Source: Pararge aegeria | Lineage: Eukaryota > Arthropoda > Insecta > Lepidoptera > Nymphalidae | Direction: 5' to 3' | DNA: 64,000 bases | Assembly (NCBI RefSeq): GCF_905163445.1 | Contig: NC_053200.1 | Location: 6,262,001 to 6,326,000, forward strand | Part shown: piece by piece, positions 27,801 to 34,714 of the stretch | Layout: each line of letters starts with the position of its first letter | Position numbering within the stretch: the first letter of the stretch is position 1 | The notes under the pieces: model-generated | The model's input: the letters and a program-made list of their open reading frames with translations, nothing else | What the model was told of the DNA's origin: nothing | Databases searched by the model: none | Made by a program: the position numbers and the translations under genes

Positions 27801-28702
27801 TAGCATAATTTCTTGAATTATTATATTTAAGTTTTAATATTTTATCACCAGGGTCTTTAAGCCACTGCATAAAAAGCCTATCTCTATGGGCGCATGCGTT
27901 TTTAATTTTATTATTTATGTTAAATGAATTAGTAGTGCATTTATGTCTGTCATAATTTCTTACTTTAATTTCCGATTTTTTATAACACGATTTAATATTA
28001 TTTATTATTATGTTATATATTTCATAGGGACATATAATATTCTTAATAGGCTGCCAATCTATTTCATCAAGATATTTATAAAGACATAAGACACAATAAG
28101 CTACGTCGAATGCCGACAACCCCCTAAAATCGGATGATTCTTTCAAAAGTTATAGCAATTAGATAATTATAACAATAGTGTTTTATGAAACCCATAGTTT
28201 AAAACGGGACCTTATTACTAAGACTCCGCAGTCTGTCTGTCCGTCTGTCACCAGGCGATATCTCATTTACCGCGATAGCTTCTTAAATGATGTATTTTTA
28301 CTGCCGCCATAACACAAAATATTTAAGATGACTCTCATACAAACTACATGATTCTATGCCGTTTCTATTGATAATGGAACGGGAAAGTTAGTCCGACATT
28401 TTTGAACTAGTGATGTAAAACTAATATTAATAAAATTTATTTCCAGGTACTTACAATCAGTATGGCGCGTTATAAATATCTTTGCACTGCAAAGGGTTTA
28501 TCAACTCGTCATATACTGTGTGATAGCCACAATATTCAGGCACCACTTGTTCGTATGGACGGTGTTCTCACCGAAGTTGTTATACGACTTCGTTGCGACA
28601 GTGTTCTCCATGCAATCACTATCGACTATTGGAAACATTGTCCTATTGACACATGTTACCAGTTGGTTCGCTAGACTATTTACTTATAAGACCACGCTGT
28701 GA
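6850..28702 (+). CDS. PIGG: GPI ethanolamine phosphate transferase 2 (PIG-G), complete, 12 exons
   Basis: PIGG adds ethanolamine phosphate to the second mannose of GPI anchors at the ER membrane, working with PIGF. Exons by splice sites and frame: 6850-7007, 8149-8335, 13229-13438, 14701-14904, 15575-15708, 17356-17549, 18670-18860, 20429-21012, 22198-22310, 23078-23688, 24728-24903, 28447-28702. All introns are GT-AG and all phases join. The protein is 1005 aa (human about 983). It has an N-terminal membrane segment (residues about 10-28). The alkaline-phosphatase-like core shows MVIDGLRYDF (metal-binding D73), PTVTMPRIK then AMMTG (catalytic Thr region about 108-110), YGDDTWLRLFP, HYLGLDHIGH (215-223) and CGDHGM (D264, H265). 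A multi-pass hydrophobic C-terminal half follows. LGLDHIGH and the length favour PIGG over PIGN or PIGO. The gene is intact despite heavy repeat load in introns 2, 7, 8 and 11. Confidence 0.93.
7222..7375 (+). mobile_element. tRNA-headed SINE (family C) with an internal perfect hairpin
   Basis: The sequence from cctagctcagttgtgagc onward, ending in ggggaatttataattgctta...tctggtttggtctg, matches the family C SINE seen inverted at 36855, 38735 and 54296. Where the B-box should lie, the sequence has become a perfect 22-bp inverted repeat (7258-7279 and 7286-7307, 6-nt loop). It lies in PIGG intron 1. Confidence 0.65.
7431..7690 (+). mobile_element. tRNA-derived SINE (family A), near full length
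   Basis: It starts gacggccgactggtgcagtg (A-box-like) and contains ctgctttctgagtccaaggc, a B-box-like gtacgattcccac, atgaacataagtgtttttc and a 3' body with ggggctagatggcgatgtgt, ending in an attta-rich tail. More than a dozen related copies lie in this window. It is in PIGG intron 1. Confidence 0.85.
8924..9068. mobile_element. MITE-like inverted repeat
   Basis: Arms at about 8924-8962 (cactgacataagtgtaacaa...ataaagtgagtcaac) and about 9029-9068 are imperfect reverse complements around a core of about 65 bp. There is no coding capacity. It lies in PIGG intron 2. Confidence 0.55.
9069..10461. other. PIGG intron 2, AT-rich stretch
   Basis: No conserved exon, RNA gene or clear transposon was recognised here. 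A 94-codon frame at 10097 has no family features. Confidence 0.4.
10462..10610 (-). mobile_element. SINE family B fragment
   Basis: The plus strand reads cgggtctccttctataatga...aaggccgtagtccaccacg...tggactccacacaca, the reverse complement of the 3' half of a widespread lepidopteran SINE whose tail ends in gatgatgat repeats. Confidence 0.7.
11004..11044. repeat. 13-bp tandem repeat, three units
   Basis: The unit gcattattagcaa occurs three times head to tail in PIGG intron 2. Confidence 0.8.
11118..11400 (-). mobile_element. SINE family B, near full length
   Basis: Read on the minus strand, the head is the tRNA-like gcggtgatagcttagtggtt followed by ...ccgagatc; the middle has a cgcacat-type motif and the 3' half has aacatcgtgaggatacc and the ccggcgcggtggactac block. 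It belongs to the family also seen at 15006, 46590 and 60490. Confidence 0.75.
11750..12133. mobile_element. Two tRNA-like SINE heads (family F) in inverted orientation
   Basis: On the plus strand, gcctcgttggtctcgcggttagtatatgcgac...ggaggtcctggagtcgg (about 11750-11815) is a tRNA-like head. At 12060-12133 the reverse complement of the same head (cctcgttggtctagtggtgagtatttacgg...acgaggtcctaagtc on the minus strand) closes the block, giving two heads pointing inward. Confidence 0.6.
12230..13180. repeat. 193-bp satellite array, about five units, alternating types
   Basis: The landmark gagattttccgcctacgttt occurs at 12437, 12630, 12823 and 13016, a spacing of exactly 193 bp. Units 1 and 3 share cacttggcacttgggggagc, while units 2 and 4 share gctttgcacccgggagtgc, so the array has a 386-bp dimer structure. 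Each unit holds two imperfect palindromes (agaaaatccac...gagattttc; gcgccatctagt...actaggtggc). The array ends about 50 bp before PIGG exon 3. Confidence 0.9.
13485..13860 (-). mobile_element. SINE family C copy split by a MITE
   Basis: Plus-strand text such as ctgtgatctcacctggtggc, cattgtaccggaacgctaaa and cgcttaccggcacgtctttg matches the family C body. The copy is interrupted at 13671-13833 by an inverted-repeat element and resumes with gaccagagaaaat. Confidence 0.65.
13671..13833. mobile_element. 163-bp MITE nested in a SINE
   Basis: The termini ggcagggtg and caccctgcc are inverted. Longer inner arms (cttgcgacagg...cttgcaatcactgctgtcaaa and tttgacaacagtgattgcaag...cctgtcgcaag) are near-perfect reverse complements. 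The flanking SINE continues on both sides, which shows the insertion order. Confidence 0.75.
14114..14635. mobile_element. Cluster of three SINE A copies (+, -, +)
   Basis: A plus copy (14114-14275) lacks the 3' body; it abuts a minus copy (14276-14525), which abuts a plus 3' fragment (14526-14635). The first two form a large inverted pair sharing the tRNA-like head. The first copy carries a short insertion near its B-box. The cluster lies in PIGG intron 3. Confidence 0.8.
15006..15310 (-). mobile_element. SINE family B
   Basis: The plus strand has atcaacccagtacagggcac, ggctgtagtccaccacgctg, tcagtcatgcaggtttcctc and a degraded tRNA-like head, the reverse complement of family B. It lies in PIGG intron 4. 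Confidence 0.75.
15346..15489. mobile_element. hAT-type MITE, 144 bp, with 8-bp TSD
   Basis: The termini cagtggcgtgcac and gtgcacgccactg are perfect inverted repeats. The flanks agtgttct (15338-15345 and 15490-15497) form an exact 8-bp target duplication, as expected for hAT elements with CAG...CTG ends. A second TIR fragment follows at about 15510. It lies in PIGG intron 4. Confidence 0.9.
15743..15880 (+). mobile_element. LINE 3'-end type fragment
   Basis: The sequence tttatttcaagtaggcctaa...gcacttttgaaacgtcaag and ggttcggaaggcagattcta belongs to a dispersed repeat also seen at 16795 (inverted), 31208 and 62345. It fits the 3' tail of a lepidopteran LINE. It lies in PIGG intron 5. Confidence 0.5.
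16155..16345 (+). mobile_element. Dispersed LINE-tail-like repeat
   Basis: It starts ctagctgtcccggcgaactt and contains ttggtccagccgttcatgag, a pattern shared with fragments at 23935-24120 and 61590-61700 (cagtagttcctgagat, ttcagcttta). Its class is uncertain. Confidence 0.45.
16379..16522. mobile_element. hAT-type MITE, 144 bp, with 8-bp TSD
   Basis: It has the same length and termini as the copy at 15346, with exact 8-bp flanks agtatatt at 16371-16378 and 16523-16530. It lies in PIGG intron 5. Confidence 0.9.
16795..16880 (-). mobile_element. LINE 3'-end type fragment
   Basis: The sequence tttcttgccggctacttctc and agaatctgccttccgaaccg is the inverted counterpart of the repeat at 15743. It is in PIGG intron 5; the rest of 16881-17355 is AT-rich and unrecognised. 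Confidence 0.5.
17795..17915. repeat. Dispersed repeat also present at 63690-63835
   Basis: Here the sequence has agggtgtcggttttttgtga and ccctaacgcgccaaaag; near the window end it has atggtgtcggtttttggtga and ccctaacgcgccaaaag. Both are preceded by a tatagcta/tatagctc segment. The family was not identified. It is in PIGG intron 6. Confidence 0.6.
17920..18620 (-). mobile_element. LINE 3' end: ORF2 C-terminus plus tail
   Basis: A minus-strand frame (18288-18491) ends with IMFWNNLPAEIRGSKSL, the usual C-terminal motif of Jockey-like ORF2 proteins (FWN.LP..IR...SL..FK). The remaining sequence down to about 17920 resembles a LINE 3' UTR (cagcaagagaacg, caggcaacctttg; compare 53872-53985). The copy is 5'-truncated and defective and sits in PIGG intron 6. 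Confidence 0.65.
19215..19465 (+). mobile_element. SINE family A
   Basis: It has cgacggccgattggcgcagt, an intact B-box-like gggttcgattcccgc and the 3' body, ending in an attta-rich tail. It lies in PIGG intron 7. Confidence 0.85.
19490..19660 (+). mobile_element. Dispersed repeat fragment (cagtgttggactaaaggcct)
   Basis: It contains tccagtgttggactaaaggc, ggaggatttgaccataatca and agtcgcctcgcacgataccc, phrases of a common lepidopteran LINE-associated repeat. No open frame remains. Confidence 0.45.
19867..19971 (+). mobile_element. Penelope-like element remnant
   Basis: The plus-strand frame reads KVLSIDRHFIPRLVRKAFEI then RKHINFNREDGFK and a stop. A motif such as R.A.EI.KH..FNREDG is typical of the region after the GIY-YIG endonuclease of Penelope-like retroelements. 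Only about 35 codons remain, in PIGG intron 7. Confidence 0.45.
20237..20360 (+). mobile_element. SINE family A, 5'-truncated
   Basis: Only the 3' body is present (tattcataaaaatattcatc, gggctagatggcggtgtgtg). It ends about 70 bp before PIGG exon 8. Confidence 0.75.
21082..21290 (+). mobile_element. SINE family A, 5'-truncated
   Basis: It starts at gaccctgctttctgaattt, keeps a B-box-like gggctcgattcccac and the 3' body, and ends just before a family E MITE fragment at 21298. It is in PIGG intron 8. Confidence 0.75.
21298..21490 (+). mobile_element. Right half of a family E MITE
   Basis: It has gaggatgctcaggtgtcgg, cgatacgtgcgtagagggta and ctcctgcttttcccggagta. This is the same internal hairpin and right terminal repeat as in the full copy at 43052-43341. 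The stretch 21500-22030 after it holds no recognised feature. Confidence 0.7.
22037..22140 (-). mobile_element. SINE family C fragment
   Basis: The sequence tatgactaccataatcccta, gcccgctaccatcttagact and ccaggctagattgcagtca corresponds to one end of family C in the opposite orientation to the copy at 54296. It ends about 60 bp before PIGG exon 9. Confidence 0.6.
22335..22450 (-). mobile_element. SINE family B fragment
   Basis: It contains atcacatcaacccacgaccc, gagaaggggttaaggccgta and gtccaccacgctggtctgg. It lies in PIGG intron 9, shortly after exon 9. Confidence 0.7.
22730..23050 (-). mobile_element. LINE ORF2 C-terminal remnant
   Basis: On the minus strand, a frame within 22854-23050 reads ...GRPSTRWTDNIKRVAGSRW then KQAAQDRGFQNSIQKTFVQQ. 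This is a decayed version of the widespread lepidopteran motif RWTDD....AG..W...AQDR..W....E.YVQQW, found at the C-terminus of endonuclease-RT LINEs. It ends about 27 bp before the PIGG exon 10 acceptor. Confidence 0.65.
23935..24120 (+). mobile_element. LINE-tail-like repeat
   Basis: It contains cgtcttagcgtgatgataca, aatcgggccagtagttcctg and ttcagctttatatattagta, related to 16155 and 61590. It lies in PIGG intron 10. Confidence 0.45.
24252..24490 (+). mobile_element. SINE family A
   Basis: It has cagccggttggcgcagtggg, gtgggttcgattcccactac and the 3' body. It lies in PIGG intron 10. Confidence 0.85.
24920..25010 (+). mobile_element. SINE family B head fragment
   Basis: The phrase ggaggccgagttggaatccc followed by gcacgcacctctaac is the B-box and post-tRNA region of family B. 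The rest is missing. It lies just after PIGG exon 11. Confidence 0.55.
25011..25932. other. PIGG intron 11: duplicated repeat debris
   Basis: Two related blocks (25310-25450 and 25715-25830) share acaaaaacccaatcggattt / gacgggttta, atccgcacaccggtatccat and gcgctcggaat. A segment at 25085-25290 resembles a LINE tail (tctttattcaaataggccga, gcacttttgatgcg). No gene was seen. Confidence 0.5.
25933..28146 (-). mobile_element. 5'-truncated non-LTR retrotransposon with intact RT frame (737 codons)
   Basis: One uninterrupted minus-strand frame encodes a linker, then the LINE reverse transcriptase blocks in order: DKAPGVDGV, GIVRPVHKTG with YRPITILPTINKIIEKF, IVFIDYSKAFDTLRHDVLL, GTAQGSVLGPL, YQFADDTCLIAAG (catalytic FADD), LNARKTKLMY and HKYLGVVIDDRLKW. 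A Jockey-like C-terminal thumb follows, ending near TNKCNNK. The endonuclease domain and ORF1 are missing, as expected from 5' truncation during target-primed insertion. It lies antisense in PIGG intron 11. The unbroken frame suggests a young insertion. It is related in style, but not identical, to the element at 1-1480. Confidence 0.9.
28195..28330 (+). repeat. Dispersed repeat (aaacgggaccttattactaa)
   Basis: It contains gtctgtctgtccgtctgtca, ccaggcgatatctcatttac and gatgtatttttactgccgcc, a repeat I recall as common in Lepidoptera. It lies between the LINE and PIGG exon 12. Confidence 0.5.
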
Positions 28703-30405
28703 TATAAATAGCTAGTATAATTCGCGGTTCACATCATTCCAGTAACTGGAACGAGTATGTTTATTCCAGCGCAGTAGATAGACAGTGCTATCACTATGCA
28801 GATACCAAGATATTTTGTCGTACACAAAACTCTAAACTTAACTAAATTGGCGCGTCTAAAACTAGTGCTATCCTTTTCATTAGAAAAAGGTAGCGCTACT
28901 TTTTTAATTAGGTTTAGTTTGTATGCGACAGATTTAGCCCTAATACCTTAACAAGGAAAGAATTGTTCGCTAGCAATCGTATGGTAATTTTTATGTATGT
29001 ACTGTAACATCAGAATCAAATAGAACTTATTATTCTTATTTTAAGGTTTAAATTCGTTTATCTGTTTTGAAAGAACGCAACGAGCAATATCATGCTAATT
29101 TTACCATGACATCACTATACGATTCTCGAAAACTACTGTACGACTGCGATTCTACAGATCATATTATACTAAGGATAGTTAAGGGTCGTTAAGTTGCAAA
29201 CACAGTTCATCCAGTTTAGAACGGAGAAATGTAGTACACTTGTAGTACCCGCAGAGTTTTTAGATAATGTTTACGTATTTATGTTTTCACTATGAGCTAA
29301 TGAAAACGCCTTAGTCAATGTAAATGTTGTTTTTTACAGAATATTTAAACTTAATCTTTGGATTCAGTACACTGCAATGGAATAAAAGAAATGGTCTATA
29401 TTATTCCAGTGGCAAGTTAATAAGTTATTATGCTGAACTGGAATATAAAATATAACCTTTAAAGTATTAGTTAGACTTTTAAACAAGCAAAGATAAAAAA
29501 AATTGTTTTCAAATTACTTTTGGTTTATATTGAGCAACTAATCGAAAACCTTTTTTACAGTGAAACAACCTACAATGAGTATGTGTGTAATGTATGAATT
29601 GTATTTTAAAGATTTATAGAAGAATGCCCATTTATATCGAATATCAATTTGAAATAAAATTTTAGAAAATGAAAATCTCACACGAATTTGTAATCTAAAC
29701 TAAATTGAACGGTCTCGACCTATCGAAGCTCGTTCGTTCGTTAATCGTGTATGCCTATAAATCAAACCTATGAAGTTTATGAGTGTTTATATAAAAACTA
29801 ATTTAAAATTTGACGCTCACTGTCGCAATGCAAAAAAGTACTAAGGCTCGCTATGATTATATATTTGCACATATTTCTTGCTTTTCTTAATGATATTTGT
29901 TGCTATTTCGAATTGATAATGCTAAGTAGATTTCATTGCCGTATGTTGTGGCATTTGGAGTCAGGCTTTTGTATATATATGTCTTTCCTATAGGTTAACT
30001 ATATCCTCGCAGTCTTATGACGCTAATGCCCGTTTTCACTTAACCTAGGAATCGCCTAAATCGAATGTCTAATGATTTACGCGATATCTACAGAAAAAAA
30101 CGTTTCACCAACTCTTAGGTAGATGTACGCCTAGGAACTTCCTTAGATTATGTCGTTAGTGAAAACGTGCATAATGCTAATTTCGGTCTGGCCATAATAA
30201 CCTGCCACTGCTTAGTGATCTAAGGGTTGTATTTTTTTGTTACCTAATAAAATAATATATGATATTTTTGTACAAGTCGTGAAGATAAACAAATGAGAAA
30301 CAATTATTTATTTCGAACGATATGTCTTTAAAAATGTTAAAAAATGCTGCGCTCACAATGATGGTGTTCATTTAATAAAATAAATGTTATATACATTCCC
30401 AAAGT
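28703..30405 (+). other. Presumed PIGG 3' UTR with candidate poly(A) signals
   Basis: AT-rich DNA without recognised repeats follows the PIGG stop codon. AATAAA occurs near 29378, at 30246-30251, at 30374-30379 and at 30379-30384. Which site is used cannot be decided from sequence alone. No other gene was seen here. Confidence 0.4.
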
Positions 30406-30589
30406 TTTGTTGTATTTTTTACTGTACTGTATTTTTTGCATAGGAAGAGTTTTTTTTTCGAAAAGCTTGTATATGATAACCAGCTGCCCGACTAGCAAAA
30501 GGAAGGAAACAAAAATTATATCTCCTCACAAGGGATAACATTTCATAAAATTCAAATGTCAACCTGCATAGAAGTTTACCCCCTTTTAT

Positions 30590-30790
30590 TATAACACGTA
30601 TTTGAATACTATTTCAACTAGTACGCCCATGGTTACATTAAACCCGACATCGTAACAATACGCTTGATCGCGATTTTGTCGTTGCTACCACTAGCCACGG
30701 CCGAAACCCTACAAATGACCCCTGCCGTGGATGGGACCTCACACAAACACTGGGACAAAATCCAAACCGATGTTCGTACTTCTTAGCGGC
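30590..30790 (-). mobile_element. SINE family C remnant
   Basis: The sequence cgacatcgtaacaatacgct, accactagccacggccgaaa and cccctgccgtggat corresponds to the family C body, heavily diverged. Confidence 0.5.
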
Positions 30791-30884
30791 ATCTCACCAA
30801 CGACGGACGTAATTATTACATGTCCACGTCGTGAAACCAAAACTACAGGATTTCAGTAGTAGGTAGTTGAGCTTTTTGTGACAG

Positions 30885-31190
30885 AGCTAGTCTGAAAAAG
30901 TACCATCGCCATACTTATTTCTGCCGCTAAGCCGCATTGTTGCAATGCTGTGTTTCGGTCTAAAGGGCGTGGTTGCCGGTGTAAACTAATTACAGACGCA
31001 TGAGGCACAACACCTACGCCTCAAATTGATGGTCACAGGGCGGCATGTCGCAGGACGTGCTTCTTGCATGCCCTGTGAAGCGTTGCTGTGTTTAAAGGCC
31101 ATGGTCACCATAAGGTGAGCCTTAACATTGGTCCGTTCAATATAACTATATAAAATAAAAAATAAAATTTTCTTCGGCATGAAATCTTAA
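30885..31190 (+). mobile_element. LINE 3'-tail-type repeat
   Basis: It contains ccatacttatttctgccgct, ggttgccggtgtaaactaat, ctcaaattgatggtcaca and tggtcaccataaggtgagcc, typical of a lepidopteran LINE 3' region. A second fragment (ccacgcttatttctgctgcc) lies at about 31700-31765. Confidence 0.5.
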
Positions 31191-31207
31191 CGAGGTAGGT
31201 AACCTCT

Positions 31208-31300
31208 TCCAACTCAAATGTTCTTTAATCAAGTAGACATATCGCAGGCACTTTTGAAGCGTTCAGACATATAGTTTACATAATTCTTCATGTAGACTGT
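31208..31300 (+). mobile_element. LINE 3'-end type fragment
   Basis: The sequence tctttaatcaagtagacata and ggcacttttgaagcgttcag is a diverged copy of the repeat at 15743. Confidence 0.4.
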
Positions 31301-31790
31301 CAAATATTATTTATAATCGGATGTAATTTGCGAAAACTTTCCAATACACAATTCCTGCGTGGACTCTAAAGGTATTTGACCTATTTGAGCTTGAGCGATG
31401 GAACCTACCAAGGACGTGCCGCCAATTAAAATTAAAATTAAATTAGGTAAAAACACTAATTAAAATTATAAAAGAAGAAAGCTATGTGACATCCCTTGTT
31501 TCAAACTTGCACTGCAATGTTTCCTACTAGATGGCGCTACAGTCGCTATAAGACTGCTATGAAAGGCATATACTAATTTCGCATTCGACGTTAGGAGAGC
31601 CTTAACTTAATTGGTTAAAGCGCTCAGGCCGCTAAAATTATAAAAGAAACAATTTTATTGAAGCATTCAAGGTCTCAAAATGGTAGAACGGTTTGTAGCA
31701 TCAGAGCTCGTCCGGGGAAGTACTACCGCCACGCTTATTTCTGCTGCCAAGCAGCACCGCTTCATTTCGAATATTGTAAGGTTAATAAAG

Positions 31791-32201
31791 GTTGAAAAAG
31801 AAATAAAAAATGCGAGTAATTTTCAACGCGTTTATTTGTTACATGGTACCACCTTGGACCTACCAAACCAATAAAATAGATATAACTAACGTAAGATTTA
31901 ATTTTATTACTTTTTTTTTCAAATCAACATTATTAATTCATGATTTGAGTATACATTTTAAAACAAAACAGTATCTTTTACGTTTATCAATCTACGTTTA
32001 ATTTCTTATGAAAAAAAAGCACCGAAAAAATAACAAATAAATTGAAAAATGCGTAAGTACCTTAAATACATTGACTTACTTGTTTTAATATGGGCTAAAG
32101 GTCACCTAACCACTGGATAGCCATGCAGACATTGGTTATTATAAATGATTTTCAAAAAAAGAAAAAAAAGCTATAAAAACAATAAGTAAATGCGTACTGG
32201 A
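31791..32201. other. Intergenic AT-rich DNA, nothing recognised
   Basis: The short open frames here lack conserved features. Confidence 0.5.
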
Positions 32202-32345
32202 TCCTGATTCTCTATGGTGTTGAAAATTATGTCAATTCTAAAAGTAAGCTTTTGTAAGATCTAAACTTTTACGTCACAAAAATTAGTTCCATCCACGTTC
32301 GTGAATTAGCGGTTTGTTACAATTTGTTATAGAGAATCAGAGCCT
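32202..32345. mobile_element. MITE-like element, ctgattctctat ends
   Basis: The inverted ends cctgattctctat and atagagaatcag enclose about 120 bp containing cttttacgtcac. A related end (cctgattctgtatgcattg, tttttacgtcat) occurs at about 56860-56935, which suggests a family. Confidence 0.5.
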
Positions 32346-32948
32346 TGGGAACCTTTAGGCCGATATGTTTTACATACAATATTAAGAGCACAAGGCTAAA
32401 GTAATAGGATAAGGGTACAATTTTTTTTTTTCTAGAACCTTCTTCGAGCATTATCGTTCAATCAAAGAACTTATTGTAAAATCAAATGTTTAAACAATTA
32501 GAGTTGCGAGTTCCTTGCTAAATTACCGCAGTTGTACATAACTCTTTTTCGGCGTGCACAGCAATAAAAATTAATTTTAGTAAATTTATCCAGGCTATTC
32601 TATTGTAACTTTATTAATTGCTACGTTTTCTTCCACTTCATCTCAATAATCTCAGGATTATATGGGATTATATAGTAGGACATACATTATTCTAACCTTG
32701 TGCCCTTTATATATTTTATATTATGTTCATTAATGATGATAGATTTCTACATTGGTAACACCCCACTAAACGCATGTTGACGCAAATCAACTCTAAATGT
32801 ATTCCCAGAACCACATTACCAACGCCCGAAGTGAGGTACCAAGACTACTGACGATCTGAATCAACTTGCTCTGCTAAATCTCAATTTCCTCAGTAAAACG
32901 CTTTAGTTTTGAACATTATATTAATTAAGAAGAAAACTCTTAAGCTCC

Positions 32949-33037
32949 CCGCACATATTCAATATTATTGTAAACAAGGATATCGACATTATCATTCGGA
33001 GTATTGTCAATAGTATTGGCGTGTGTGCGGGGTGACA
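32949..33037. repeat. Imperfect palindrome with ccccgcac / gtgcgggg ends
   Basis: The ends ccccgcacatattcaatatt and aatagtattggcgtgtgtgc (then ggg) are imperfect inverted repeats of about 30 bp. It is possibly a MITE; no target duplication could be assigned. The DNA from 33038 to 33510 holds nothing recognised. Confidence 0.45.
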
Positions 33038-33509
33038 TAAGAATGTTTTAAGACTAATATACGCCTATGTACTGCTCATAGACAATACGTTACGAATAGC
33101 TACTGGTATTTTGATAATTATTTCAGCTGAGCCAAGCGAAATTAAGAGTTAAAATATTAATTCAGCTGAATAAAATAAAATAGCTAAATAAGATACGGCT
33201 CTTTAAATCAAAAAAGGCGTAGCTCCTTTTTCTCTCTTACTGGGTCATGTGAGAACGACTCACGTCGGGCGCTGTGCAATGTGCACGGTAAACGTCATTC
33301 TTCTTATCTCTGCAGATGGGGTGTTAGATGTGTCAATCTTAAACTTGAATCATAATATCTTCACATGTTTTATGTTTATGGAGTATATAGTCATTCAACT
33401 CGGCAACGTGATGGGGCAAAGGAAGGGCCCGTAGGAAGAGTCGGCATTCTCCTGGCTTTACTAGCGTGCCAGTACTCAAAATGAGTACCTTAGTAAGTAA
33501 ATTATTTTA

Positions 33510-33965
33510 GTTCAAGGTGACCCTTGACTACAATCTGACCAGGTCTAAGATGGTAATGGGCTAACGTCAGTGGCGTGCATAGAGGGTATGCAGATGATAT
33601 AAAATGAAGAAAATCTCCAGTAAGAGTTATAAATAATTAAGGGTAGGCTTTTAATAACTCTTACAAAGCCTATCCTTAAGTTTTCTAAACTAGAGTTTTT
33701 CTTCATTTTATATCATCTGCATACCCTCTTTGCACGCCACTGGCTGACCTGTTAGGTGTATGGCAGTCATATTCAACCCCATCCCTCTTATCGGCATCTC
33801 ATCTACGTGACATCGTACCGGAACGCTAAATCGCTTGGCAGCACGTCTTTGTCAGTAGGGTGGACCTCCCTACAGACCAGAACAGAAAAAATAATCTACT
33901 GGGGATCAAACCCTGGGCCTCCCATGTAGGACAACAGCGTTTACTACTGCGCCAGGCAGACTCAC
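33510..33965 (-). mobile_element. SINE family C copy split by an inverted-repeat MITE
   Basis: The family C body (accaggtctaagatggtaat, gacatcgtaccggaacgcta, gcacgtctttgtcagtaggg) ends with a tRNA-like head read on the minus strand (gcgcagtagtaaacgctg). It is interrupted at 33568-33742 by a hAT-like MITE. Confidence 0.7.
33568..33742. mobile_element. hAT-like MITE, 175 bp, inserted in a SINE
   Basis: The termini cagtggcgtgca and tgcacgccactg match the 144-bp family, but the interior differs (gatgatataaaatgaagaaa and its inverted counterpart). The flanks gctaacgt and gctgacct fit an 8-bp target duplication with two changes; other family C SINE copies read gctaacct at that site. Confidence 0.75.
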
Positions 33966-34289
33966 TATATAGTCATTAACTCTTTATTAATATTACAATG
34001 ACACTGGGAAGTTTACAAGTCTACAAAGCAAATACATAAACGTCTGGAATGCAAGTCTTGCGTTTTTCTTAAGCGTATATAAAAAATTCAAAAAATATTC
34101 TTTTCCGTTGGTGCATAATAAATTTACCACACTAATAATATAATCGTCGAATGTTCTAGATGCTTTACACTTAAGATAACTATAATACAATATTCTTGGC
34201 ACTGTCTAATTAAGAAAGATATATGGGGTACAGAATAATATATAGGATCATAATGCTGGTTAGCTATTTATATTATACAACGTGTAAAT

Positions 34290-34550
34290 AAATAAAATAT
34301 ATATATACTACGTCAATACAGACAACGCCATCTAGCCCCAAAGTAAGCGTAGCTTGTGTTATGGGTACTAAGATGACTGATGAATAGTTTTATGAATAAT
34401 ATACATAAATACTTAGAATATATATATAATCACCCTGACACTGAAAAACATTCATGCTCATCACACCAACATTGTCCAGTAGTGGGAATCGAACCCACGG
34501 CCTTGGACTCAGAAAGCAGGGTCGCTGCAAACTGCGCCAATCGGATGTCA
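34290..34550 (-). mobile_element. SINE family A
   Basis: The plus strand shows ccatctagccccaaagtaag, gtgggaatcgaacccacggc and gactcagaaagcagggtcgc, the exact reverse-complement landmarks of family A. Confidence 0.85.
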
Positions 34551-34714
34551 AATGTGTGAATGAAAACCGATATAATACTTCACGCGCTTTAGAAGTACAT
34601 TATGTTTTACTGTCTCTGAGACTTATTTGTGAAATCGTAAACCTAATAGTTTTTGAGTAAACCACTGTTATAATTTTAATTAAACAAATCAGATACAACC
34701 CTAATAACCCATCA

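Noticed and set aside
31680..31874. 64-codon frame MVERFVASELVRGSTTATLI
   Set aside because: It overlaps a fragment of the LINE-tail repeat seen at 30885-31190.
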